Source of the DNA: Onchocerca volvulus
Taxonomy: Eukaryota; Nematoda; Chromadorea; Rhabditida; Onchocercidae
NCBI GenBank assembly: GCA_000499405.2
Contig: HG738139.1
Span: 194,564-258,563 of the forward strand
Length of the DNA stretch: 64,000 nt
Reading direction: 5' to 3'
Position 1 is the stretch's first letter; every line of letters starts with the position of its first letter. This document shows, in pieces, positions 30,348-42,838 of this stretch. The position numbers and the translations under genes were made by a program. The notes beneath the pieces are model-generated. The model was not told where the DNA came from. It saw only the letters and a list, made by a program, of their open reading frames with translations, and did not search any database.

Positions 30348-33300
30348 ATACATTTATAAAATTAAATAAAATATGGCAATTTTTAAAATTTATTCAATTT
30401 TTGAATTTATTGTAATAAAATTTATGCATTTTGTATTTCTCAATTATTCTCCTTTCATCTCTTCCATCCTTTTACTGCTAATTAAATTAGTTTCAAATTG
30501 GAAAAAGACAAAGAAAAGGGAATACTTTTTGCTCCTTCCTTCTCTCTCTTTATATGTATATTTCGCTGGATATATTATAATTTCAGTTAATTTTTTGAAT
30601 AAATTTTAAAATTGATAATTTCAACTAAACATTAGTAGACAATTTATTAAAAATGAAAGGAAAAAAATATTGAAAGATTGTACGCAATCGATGTTGTTGA
30701 GATGATTTGTGAGTGCCAACATTTCCTCTAACTTTTTCTTTTAATTCTTTTTATGATTTAATTTCCAGTCATAACAAATTATTTCGTTTTTTACGATTCC
30801 ATTTACACTTCTCTGTTTCACTTCCTTTTTCTTCTCTTTTTTATTACCTCATATCAATTGCACTGATACGACAAGAACGCTGGAAACATAAACGAATTGA
30901 TACAGTATGATGGAGATTTGTGTAAAATACAATGCCACTGAAGACAGAGTAAATGATTTATTCGATAAACAAGTTAAACATGAACGAATTATGGTAGCAA
31001 CAGGATTGATACTTCGAACTCATTTAATTCAAATCATGAATGAATTGAATATCAAGATATTCAAATCTTGGATATATTAATATTTGAATCCTGAAATTCA
31101 GATTTTGAATATAGGAACATACGGAATATTCAGTATGGAAGGAGGAATATCCAAAATTATTATGATGTTGTAAATGAAATGGGAAATTAGGGAAACTGAT
31201 ATGATTCTCAATAATTATCATGATTCTGGTGATATATCATTTGATGAAAAAAGATGTTTTTTTGAAATGAACGAATTGGAGGATGAGGATATTGCATAGT
31301 TTAATTATTATTTATATTTAATGATTAATTAAATTCTTTCATCAATTACAACTTAATAATTTATTATAGATGTGATAATTAGAAGGCTGGAATTGCAACG
31401 AAATGATAAAGGAGGAATAAAATAGGTCACTGCGAATTACCGATCATTCAGTTCCATCGGTCAGCGAATATTTTAATGGGCATATACGAAATGCTATCAA
31501 TTTAAGTAAATTTAAAAGTTCAAACATAATGTTGGCGAAATAAAGGGTCAAATATTTGATCGATTCTCAATGCTTGATCTTGTTGTTCGATGATTAAATA
31601 ATATAAAAATTGTTTCAGTAATATAAATTCCAAAAAGTATTGCTCAATTGAATAGCAAACATCCCAAAATTCTCAAATGCATACCTAACAAAGGACCAAA
31701 GATCATAAGTAAGGAAGCGAAAGTTTTTTGCATGCAGCGATTTCATTTGAAAAATATTTTGGACGAAAGTGTTTTTCATTTTTTCCTTTTAAAGAAATTT
31801 TTTTCTTGCACAAAAACTTTTACAAACATGTTATTTGGAAAGAATGAATGAATGCATTCTAGAATTTGTACAGTGATCTGATCGATTCAATCATTCAATC
31901 GATCAATGATCATTATCTGATAACATTATGATAACATATGCGATAAAAAATATCGTGTTATGATGATTTTATGACCGATCACGCATAATATTGCATTTCC
32001 CTTCCAAATGCTTGATAATTATTTCTTTTGTGTAAAAGATTTGCATGCAAAACTGCGAATATCTCAGTGAGATTTGATTATAATTATATTGCAAAAACCT
32101 GTTTGGAAATTGGGAAACACGCAGCGAATCACACTGAATTCATTCATCAGTCATCCTCCCATCAATAATTTTCATATCGATTTGATAATTTAAATTATAG
32201 TAATTATTTGTTTAAGGAAATGAAATGTTTTGCTTTCATCAAATATTATTGCCTAAGAAAGTCATAAATCATTACAAAAAAAAAAAAAAAATTGTGCAAA
32301 TTATTTCTATAAAATTTGATTTTTTTCGTAAAATTTCTCTTACCACATTTGTGAAATAATTGAAATGATGCTTATCAATTATCATTATGTCGTTATATTT
32401 ATTGCTTTACTTTGAATCATATTCCAAAGATTATCATTATTGATGGTAAAAATGATAATGTGATAAAATAATAATGAAAAGTAGAATTTTCCCTTTTAAA
32501 TTTTCTTTCTGCAGCTATTATTAACAATTATATTTTTAATGATGAAAAGAAACCTTAATAATGGAATGGAAGATAGATTATCGATCGCTCAAGTTAACAA
32601 ATTTAAATTTATCAATTCAGAATAGATCAAAATTATGCTACGTTTTTCATAGTGTAAAAAAATTACATTACTAAGAACATTTGCAATTAATTGCTTAATT
32701 TTTGCATCGTCCAAATTCGTTTCGTTTCCTTTTTTTTTGTTAAAATTTCAAATCGAATTTCTATTTTGTTTTTGATGATTTTGATTTTAAAAAATTTCAA
32801 ATGAATGGTTTGTTGTAACAAAAGGGTAAAATTTCTACTATTAAAATGTCAAAAAAATTATAGAAAGCGTGCAATGATTTCGGATAGCAATTATTGATTG
32901 ATTAATTTGATGGTTTTTTTTTTTTTTCTTTTCTATTTTGCGCCAGTATTTTTATATCGATTAACATTGAAATAATCATTAGATGATCCTTTTCTTTTTT
33001 TTCTTTTTTTTTCTTTTTTTTTTCTGTTTTGATAACAAACTGATTGATCAGGACAAGACTGCATGAATTCTGAAAATTTTAAATAATCATTAAATTTGTA
33101 ATTATTTCATTGATTTTTGCTAAAATTACTATCAAAAAGTTCGGAAATAATACCTTACTTCTAAATTCTCTGACATTAATCAATTATCTTTTTTATCGTT
33201 TTCCTTTTTTTGAGAATTAAATGAATTTTCAAAATTTTCCTTAATTCCATTCTATAATTGTTTCTGTTCGTTGTGGAGAAAAAAAAGTCCAAAATATCTT

Positions 33301-33665
33301 TTGTTGAATGGAAACATTTTGCATAATAACATGGAATTGAAAGCTTGTTGTATTGAAAACAAGGATGGTATGAAATATAATTAATTTGAAAATTTTTGAA
33401 TGAAATTTGCGATTGAAAGCTTTATGATGATAGTTAGCTATGTGCCAATTTTCAATGACTATTTTGATTATCTTCGAATTATCACAATGATAGCAAAGTT
33501 TCACATCTGGAAATTTTAATTCGTTTTAATTTATTTCTTCATATATTTCACTGACTATCTTCTCCATCATCTTTCACGTCGATTGTCATTTTTATCATTA
33601 TCACACTATTTTTCCTCTTTTTTTTTTCTTTTTTCTTTAATTGTCATTTTATGAATGATTTGTTA

Positions 33666-33790
33666 TTTTCGGATAATGATGACGGCAATGTAGATATGGA
33701 AGTGATGGTAATGAGATGATAATAGCAATAGAGATAACGATGATGATGATGGCAGTAGAGATGGTGATAATGATGATAATGATAACATAT
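33666..33790 (+). repeat. Imperfect GAT/GATAAT cluster
   Basis: Purine-rich stretch dominated by GAT, GATAAT and GATGG units, with no reading-frame significance. Confidence 0.7.
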
Positions 33791-34723
33791 ACAAATGCCT
33801 CTTGCAACTGTCTCTAGTTTTTTTTTTTTTCGTCTTAATTTTACAACTATTCCTTTTCTTAAGTTATTCTTAATTTATGTCCTAACTTGGGCAATGAATC
33901 TGTGAAAATTTCTAGCTAGAAGTTGAAAACGGGCAGAAAAACAGTCCACAAAAACGGGAACTTTTCTGCCGTGTACTTTTCGAGGAAAAAGAACAAAAAT
34001 CATTCCAGAATTTTGACAATTTTTTTGATTAAACAACAAGTTTTTCTTTTCTTTTTTTTACCGATAACAAAAGTAGTCGATGAAGAGAGATTGATCGCTT
34101 TTAGCAATTATGTTTCAGATGGTTTCAAATGTTGACCTTCAACCTATGACCTTCATCATTTCTTCTGAACCCTTCCATATTTCACGAAGAAATGGTTATG
34201 CAATAAGAATGAATGGAAAATGTAAAGTAAGCAATTAGCGAAACTATTTCTGATTGTTAAATCCAATTCTTCAATTTCAATGATAGAAAGCTAGGCGGTG
34301 TCTTTTGTGCTTCTGCAATTTAGTCGATCCATCCGGTGCTATCAGATTTACGGTAATTAATTAATTAATTAATTACAGGGATCGTCGGTTCCCTTTTCTT
34401 GCCATTCTTTCTGAACAACTTGAAGAAATCGATCAAATAAGATGAAAAAGTGTGCAATATAGCCGAAACTTTTGCATCATTTCAAAAATAATTTGTCATA
34501 TTCCTTCCTTCCCCTCTCTCTCCCTTTTTTTCTTATATCTCTCCTTCCTTCTACTCCTTTTTATCTCTAAAATTCATTCATTATTATTTATTCCCAATGT
34601 TCTACTTCTTTTCTTTTTTTTCCAAAGACATTTTCCTTTCCTTTCTTCTGTTTTTCTCCGTCTTCCTCTCTTTCGAGAGAAAAAGAAAATCTAAAACTTT
34701 GATGCCAATAGCAATAGCATTGG

Positions 34724-34862
34724 TACACATACCCACACACGCACGCAATTCTCATACGCACACACACCCACACACGTACGCAACGCCTACACGCGCACAC
34801 ACCCACACACGCACGCAACGCTCATACTCGCTCACACCCACACACATACACACACGCACACA
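34724..34862 (+). repeat. 35-bp minisatellite, four copies
   Basis: The ACCCACACAC landmark recurs at 34731, 34766, 34801 and 34836, an exact 35-base period. Units are CA-rich with CG-containing interruptions (GCACGCAA, CTCATAC). It encodes only Thr/His-rich or Val/Cys-rich artefact ORFs. Confidence 0.9.
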
Positions 34863-35828
34863 ATTACGCATAGCGACGGATGAATTTTGCTTTTTATTTA
34901 AACTTTTTTTCTTTCGTTATTTATTATTCCATTTTTCTTGTTCGGAGAGTTTCTTTTTGCATTGCTTTATATGGAATTATTTATTATTCTATTCCTCCAT
35001 TCTTTCCCTATTCTATTCCAGATCACTTTCTAATTTCGCGATTTATCGATCGACTTTTTCCAGATCATTCATTCATCAGTTTTGTTTTGTAATTTCACTC
35101 GTTAACAACGAATAGAATGAAAAATGACTGTAAATTTGATGTGATTTTCATTCTGTTTTGCCTAATTCGTTTATTCCATTTCATTTTCAAAATTCGTTCG
35201 ACACTTAAAACGGAAGATAAATGGAATGACGTGTGAGATGAAGGTGACAGGAGAGAGGCAACTTACGATTATCTTTTCATAATTAGAAGTATTGATTGAT
35301 GCTGATAAGACGATATGATAAGGATGTTCCTAAAAGACAAATACACGACAGTGTTAGTTGCATTCTTAAAGATAAGAATTATAATAGCATTAATTGATTA
35401 ATTAACTAATAAATCTTGCCATCTCTTACTAATTAATTTATAATCTGTCTTCAAAAATGTTTTTTCAAATTTGATGAAAAGATGAGAAGGTTGAGATTAT
35501 TGGAAAAAGATGAGAGGAAGTAAAAATTAGACGAAACAGATCGTTCAAAATATTATCTGATACGATTGCTATCCACAAGTTATCCGGTTAAAGCAAAACA
35601 TACAATTCAGCTTTTGCCTTACCATTCGGACTATTCATTTTCAATTCACTTGATATCAAGAAATTTGATATCATTAAAAGTATCATTCATCATTAATAGA
35701 TCGGGGATTTTTCGAAATTAGCATTATTTAACTAACCCTGTTACTCAGTTTAATTGAATTTTGGAAAAAAGTTCAAAGATCATTTTCGAAGAACAAAGAA
35801 TGTCCAAATATGCATACGCTTTTGTAAA

Positions 35829-35844
35829 CACACACACACACACA
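35829..35844 (+). repeat. (CA)n microsatellite
   Basis: A short run of about eight CA units. Confidence 0.9.
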
Positions 35845-37024
35845 AGCACAAATTTGTGCGTTCCACTTCGATTTATTAAGTTATGGCTAGGAAATGGTCG
35901 TGAAGTTCATTCAAATTAGTAAAATGGCCATTACTTTTTTCTTTTTTTTTTTTTGGTTGGCATTTGTAAGAATTTTTATTCTCTCTGTCTTTCCTTCCCT
36001 CCTTCTCCCTCTCTCTTTCTTTTCTCTCACTTCAAAAAATTGAATTTGCCTCGTTTTTTTTTTCTTCTCATCAAATGTTTTCTTAAATCATGAAAACTGG
36101 GTTTTATGGTCGAAATATATTCAAAAAAAGAGAAAGATTGTTTATTAAATAATATTTAAAAAATTTAAACATTGGTGTTAATTTTATGGCAAAGTATTCG
36201 CATATTTTCGCTTTCTTTTTCGTTTTTGTTTTTGAAAAGGAAAAGGCGAAAACAAATTGAAGAAAGTTTGCATTTTGTATATTTGCTAAAGTTATCGATG
36301 GCTTTTTGCTTACATTTGCTTTGCTTTGCTTCGCTCTGTTAGTATAATTTGACGGCATTTTATGAATAAGTTGTCTTTCAAATATTTTCTTTTTCCTCTT
36401 TCTTTTGCTTTTTGTTAATACAATTCTGCAAAAAAAAAAAAAAAAAAAAATGACAAGGAATGATTTCGATATTGCAAGCTTCATCCATCAGAAAATCGAT
36501 AATATCAGAAAAATGGTTGTGATAATATCATATAGTTGTGATGAAGAAGTAGCATGATAACGGATAATTTTAACTCGAAATTTCCACCAAAATCGACTCT
36601 CCATTAATCTGTGAGTATAAAGTGATTTTACTCTTCCTGTAAATATCCAGAGATTTTGATCTTCTGTGTATGTGTATTTCAGTCTGATCTATGAGTATCA
36701 AGCATTATTATATCTTCTCGCTGATGTCATCACCTTTTCAATTATTGGTTTAAAATCCTTTCCAATCCTTATCTTCTATCATTCTTTCTTTCCTCCTGTT
36801 TCGATCATTTCAAAAAAAAAAAAGGAATTCATTACAGTTTTTCAATTAACTTCATCCATAAACATATTCTAATTAGCATTGCCATTATCGTGAATGATAA
36901 ATGTTTGTTGCATAAATTAAAAAAACGCTGAAAGATTTTAATTTCAGTTACAACCTTTTTGACATTTCAACGATTAGTGTAATCTGAAATAAGAAAAAAT
37001 GCAATTTCTTTTTTGTTTTTTCTT

Positions 37025-37026
<2 letters not shown>

Positions 37027-37079
<53 letters not shown>
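37027..37079 (+). repeat. 53-base T homopolymer
   Basis: An uninterrupted run of T. It may be a retroposon tail on the minus strand or simple slippage. Its length should be treated as approximate because homopolymers are error-prone in sequencing. Confidence 0.9.
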
Positions 37080-37080
<1 letters not shown>

Positions 37081-39570
37081 TTTAATTGTTGCAGCATTTT
37101 CTGGACAATGTTGCAAGGAATGATTTATGAGAATGTCATTTACTTTTGGTTCAAAAGGGATCAAACTGGTTGTATTCGTTGAAAACATATTTAAAAACTT
37201 ATTTTTTATCTTTATAATAGTATTATAAATATTCAATAAATTTGGACTAGAAATTTTTTTTTTTTGATTTAAAAGAAATTTTTCAATGAATATTAAGTTA
37301 TTTGAGCCAGAGATTGAAGGAATCCATTCATTCAGCAATTTGAATATTATTACTTACAATTCAAAAAGATCGGAACAATATTTTAAAATATTCCAGAATA
37401 TTCAGAAAATACCGTAAAAGAGGAGAAACTTCCTAATTTGGAACTTTTTTAAATTTGAAAAAATTACAATTCAGAAAGTTTTTTCATTATTAAATTTGGA
37501 AATTTCATGAAAGAAGAATAAGAAAAATTTTTTTTTCATATTTAATTACAGCAAAAAGATAATTTTCCCGCATAGTAATTAACAAAATTTAATATTCAAA
37601 AAAAAAAGAAGCTTATTTGTTATTAATTAATATTGATGTGTGGCGCAAATGTTACAACTTATAACAATAATTTTATTTTATCGCTGAAATGATTTCTGTC
37701 CATTTTTCTATTCGATTTCCGTTTTTCCGGTTCCGTTCCGTCTCCAATTATTTTTCTCCCATTTGTTAAAAACAGTCATAACTTGTTAGAATGAAGGGAG
37801 TGAAATTTGCTAAAAATAAAAGAAACGATCTTTTTTTCACTTTTTTTTTTTTTTTTTGTAAAGCAACATATGAATAAAGAAGGAATGCAATGTTAAATTT
37901 TGTTTTTAAATGGACTTTTTTTTCTTTTTTTTCCTTTTTTCTATTTCGGAAATACAATGAATGAAAGAGAAAATGATTGATTCCTTTGGTTTTGATGATT
38001 TTATCCTTCAAAATTTCCTTAATTCCATTTGAACTTTGCTTAAATGTTACATTTATGAGAGAAATATCGAATTTTCTCTCGAATTTTTTTTTGGAATTGC
38101 AAAAAATAATTATTATTATGTTAAAAATAAATGTCACAAAATGTTTATTAATCCTTTTTAATGATTCGATTACAAATAACAGAATAGAGGAATGATGATT
38201 TAGTCAGATGGGTAGTGGGGTTAAAAGTTATATCTAATTCCATTCACAGAAAAGGGTTCTCGAAGAATAGAAGAAGCAGAAATTTTCGAAATTGCATGAG
38301 GAAACGATGAAAATGAGGAGATAAAATTTATTCCGTCGTGTAATTAAAAACAATACTAATTAATCGATTAGGCTTGTAATGACTTAAATTTGAATTCTCA
38401 CATTTATTTAAAATTAGAAATGAAAATGTTTTTTCTGTTGATAATTCAAAACTGCGTTAGTAAATTATTATAAATAATTGATGAAATACAATATATTATT
38501 CTCGTGTATTCTTTTATTGTCCTTTCTTCCATCTGTAATAGTATCGATTTCACTCATAGAAAACAAATTCTCGAGAAACAGAAAAAATAAAAACTTTTGG
38601 AATTTGATAAGGAAATTGTAAAAGTCATTAAATTTATCTTTTATATTTTATAACGATGTGAAATTTGAAACAAAATTTATAAATTTTAATCTAATCTAAT
38701 AAAAAAATCAATTCTTTAAACAAAAACAGAGTTGTGCTACACTTCATTTTTAAATTTAAATTTCTTTCTTTCGTTTCCGATTTTGTACAAAATCTGAAAA
38801 AGAAAAGTGTGAGCTTTCAAAAAAAGAAGAAAAAAATCTACAGAGGAAGAAAAAAGGAAAAAAATTTTCCTTATTTCTAAAAAAAAAAAAAAAAATTAAA
38901 AAAAAATTTTTTCATTTATTTTATATGGAATTATGTAAGTTTAATAGGTTAGGGTTTTTATGTAATGTTGTTGATGTTTTAGTTGTTAGTTTTAGTCATC
39001 AACTGTAATTTTTTAAAAACATATGTTTTAAAAGAAAAACAAATGTGTGAACAAATAGTTTAACTTCGAACAAACCATTGTCTTAGAGACTGAAAGAAGA
39101 AAAGAACAAAAAAAAAAAAATTTTCTGAAATATTATTCAAATCGAAATGATATTCTTTATTTTAGAAATGAAATATGGCGAATGGATAAAAGGCCTCTTT
39201 TGTTTTTTCTTTCTTCTATTTTTATGACAATCATTTTTAATGTCAACAAACTAAACTACAATTTATATTATACTTGAGTGAATGAAAAAAAAAAAAAAGG
39301 ATTTATACTAATTAGTCTGAAATAATTAGTCATAACTATATATAAGATTGAGGATAATTTAAATATAGAATCCAGGATAGCTGAAATTATGGGTTTAGAG
39401 TAATTAAAAGCAGGATTGGTTTGAAATCTATCAGTTCGAACTTTTATAATTTACTATTGATCGTTGATTAAGCTCGTAGTGATCATCGACTAATATTAGA
39501 AATTTGGAATGAATAAATCGATGTTGATTGCGTTGTTCTATTATGAAGTGAATTGATTAAAATGTTGATT

Positions 39571-39649
39571 AATTTTGAAGATAGAAATAATTTCATCTAT
39601 TTTATAGTTTCGTTTTATTTTCATATGTTTTGATTTTGTGTCCAAATGC
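39571..39649 (+). repeat. Diverged direct repeat, copy 1 (about 79 bp)
   Basis: It begins AATTTTGAAGATAGAAATAA and ends TGTGTCCAAATGC. It matches 40032-40112 with a handful of substitutions and small indels. Unit origin is unknown. Confidence 0.85.
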
Positions 39650-40031
39650 AATATAATAAAGGTTTTGAAATTAAATTTCTTATTACTTGTATTAAAGTTT
39701 CCTTTTTTAAATTACTAAATTGAAATTCTGATAGGATTTGTTTTCAGGAATAGCTCATCCGTTTTTCCTTGATTTCAATGAATTCATCACAAATCTTTTA
39801 TCTGATGTATTACCGTACTGTGTATAAAGTTTCTCTCTTCTTTCTGCCTCATTTTAAATAATTAACAACATTTTTAAAATTATCCAATATTTAATGATTC
39901 ATTGATTTGTGAGAATATATATCCATGTAGTACATTTTGAAACTTTGCAAAGGAAGAATTAAAACATTTTAATGACTGATTAATTGTTTTGTTTTCCTAC
40001 ATAAACTTAAAAGTTAATAATTTGAAATCTA

Positions 40032-40112
40032 AATTTTGAAGATAGAAATAATTTCAGCCATTTAATAGTTTTCTTTTATTTTCATATATTTTAATTTTTT
40101 GTGTCCAAATGC
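40032..40112 (+). repeat. Diverged direct repeat, copy 2 (about 81 bp)
   Basis: Second copy of the 39571-39649 segment, about 460 bases downstream and in the same orientation. Confidence 0.85.
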
Positions 40113-40867
40113 TATTCGAGGAAAAAAACGGTTGCGAAAAAACTAAAATAAAAAAAGAAAAAAAAAAAAAAAAACGAGAACTCAAAATTTCTTTGCAAAA
40201 AATGTTAAGGTATATGAAAGAAATGCTTCAAATTCTCTTCTCCTACAATTCATATACCAATAACATTATCAGTTTCTACTGTTTGTTTTTAATTTCCATC
40301 AGTGATCTGAAAATTTCAAAAATGCTTTCTTCTCGTTACGTTGTATTTGATTTGTTAGCAATTGAAAAAGAAATTTCAATTCGATTTGTTCTCAAAATTT
40401 TACTATTAAAAAGAAGACAAAATGGCTCTCATTTAAATGGACTCAAATATTTTTAGAAGCACTTCATTAAATATATCTTTTTGCTTCTTTCTTTTCAAAT
40501 GTTCTTCCATTCCTTTCTCTTTTCCTCATAATTATTATTTTTCTTTTTCATCCCTTAAAAGATAAAATTGAAAATAAAATTTGTTTAAATAATATTTCAG
40601 CACAAGTATTTAATCATTTTTTAGATAAAACAAAGGCTAGCATTATTTTAGGAATTAGCGTTGTAATAAATTTGAATTTAATTATTCATAATTTCCTTCC
40701 CATCATTCATTTTATTAACCTTTAATCGTCAGTCATTCCAAATTGTCTTGTCTTTCAGTTGTCTCAAATATTTACTGATTAAATTAATTGTCTTGAAATA
40801 ATAATATAATTAGAGTAGTTATCTTGAAATGATAATGTAATTAAACTAATTATCTTGAAAGATAATA

Positions 40868-40953
40868 CTATTAAATTAATCATCCTGAAATGATTATGTG
40901 CTAAGTAATACTATTAAATTAATCATCCTAAAATGATTATGTGCTAAGTATTA
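40868..40953 (+). repeat. 43-bp tandem duplication
   Basis: Two adjacent 43-base units (40868-40910, 40911-40953) differ at very few positions. More diverged relatives with a TTATCTTGAAA core precede them from about 40790, so this looks like an old short-period array. Confidence 0.8.
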
Positions 40954-42069
40954 CTCCAAGTGATTTAGTCTGCTATCCTTTTGATAGTACCGCAGTTATA
41001 TGCCAAGCTTATAACTTATATTGCCAAACAGAAACAATTATCTAAAATGTGTCAAATTTACAAATTATTTTCATTTTCGAAAAAAAAAATTATTTTCCTC
41101 TTATTCAAATGCAACATTGCTTCATTAAATTTTATCCAAATTAAGTAATCATTGGATTGCTGCTAGCAATCGGTAATAATAATCGATTTGGGAGTGAATT
41201 ATGCTCGAAATTGCTTGAAACGAAACATTTTGCGAACTTGTTTCTAAGCTTCTCTCAAATATGTCAGCCATGTGAATGCCGCACAAGTCGCATGCCGTCG
41301 TAAGAATCTTACGCAATCCGCAAATGAGCTATATTTGATTAAATTAGACTTAAAAAATGAAGCAAAAAGACAACAAGTCATATTGCAAGCAACATTTAAG
41401 CATTTTTTATTAATTTTTTTTGTCGTCAATTTGTGAATAGATGAATTGAGAGGAATAAGATTATCAATTGCAAATGTATAATAGATGATAAGAGAATAGA
41501 TGAAATGATATTGAGAACTGAGGTCGAAGAGAGGAACAGATGAAGAATAAAATTGAGAATGGAAGAAAAACAGGTAATTAAGAATTACCGAGAATAATCG
41601 AATAAATGAATGAGAGAGGGAATTCAGGGAAGGCAGAAAAAGGTTAAGAAATATTTGTTGATTGGTTGGAATCATACTATAATTTTTTATCGATTTCATT
41701 ACTCCAATCAAATAAAGGATGAATGTTTCATCATGATGTCAAGAATGAGAGAGGGAGAGAGGGAGGGGAAGAAGGAAGGAAAAATTGAAAATAATTTTAC
41801 GCAAGATGGATGATTAGCTACACTTATTCGATAGCAACTCGCCGTTTTTATGATCATTTCTTTGGATGAAGTTCAATTTTTCGAAATGAAAAATGAAAAA
41901 AGTCAATAACAATTCGGCAGTTCTTATCTCGTTGTACAATATCCTGAAATGCGATGAGATGAGATGATTCCCGGCCAAAGGAAGAAAATTAAACATGTCA
42001 CCAATGGATGACAAATGCCAAAAGCTGAAAATTTCACAAGTTAGAAGAAAGAGAGGAAGGGCAAGAGAC

Positions 42070-42088
42070 AGAGAGAGAGAGAGAGAGA
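42070..42088 (+). repeat. (GA)n microsatellite
   Basis: Run of GA units inside a purine-rich stretch. Confidence 0.9.
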
Positions 42089-42815
42089 AAGAGGAGGTCA
42101 TCTGTAGCAATTATTTTCTCTTATACTGATTCATTGATCTTTGTTTCGTTATATGCTTAGCTTTTTTTTCCCTTTTCATTTTATTTTGAATCGTTTGTTT
42201 GATTTTGTTTCAATTTTTTTTTTCTTTCTCTCTTTTTGTTTTTCAATTTTGAAATGAGAAAATTTTGAAGAACATAAAGGCAAAAGCGTTTTTTTCTTTC
42301 TTTCTTTTCCGCAAAATTTCCTTTTTATCAAAAATTAAATTTTCAAAAAAAGAAAGAAAGAAAGGTGGAAATGCAATGATTTGTTTACCCATAAATTGTA
42401 GTATTAACTATGAAAAATTATTGCTCTTTTCACAATTATTCACAATATAATTTTTTCAGTTAAAAATTACCTAAAAATGTGAGTAATAATTAATAGTTTA
42501 CTAATAATTAATAGTATTAATAGTTAATAATAGTTTCCTTCTCAGTCATCCAAAAATTTGGATAAAAATTTCCTTTTTTCTTTTCAGTTTTTCCTTTTAT
42601 TCTAATTTCCTTTTAATATTCATTATTTTGGGGGGGGGGAAAAATGAATGATTTCCTGCTAACATGCGGAAGGAGAAAAAAGGAAAGATGAGGTAAAATT
42701 GGAAAATCTGAACAGAATAATGAGAAGAAAAAAGATCGAATGAAAAATGTCAAAGATTCTAGAAAATGACCATAACTTGAAAAGAAATGAAAAACTGAGA
42801 TTACATCAATGTCTG

Positions 42816-42838
42816 AGAGAGAGAGAGAGAGAGAGAAA
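42816..42838 (+). repeat. (GA)n microsatellite
   Basis: Run of about eleven GA units. Confidence 0.9.

Noticed and set aside
41244..41711. 155-codon minus-strand ORF ending in a Cys/Arg-containing segment
   Set aside because: Mostly low-complexity Ser/Phe/Leu. The less AT-rich end (41250-41330) is short, without recognisable similarity or consistent splice partners.
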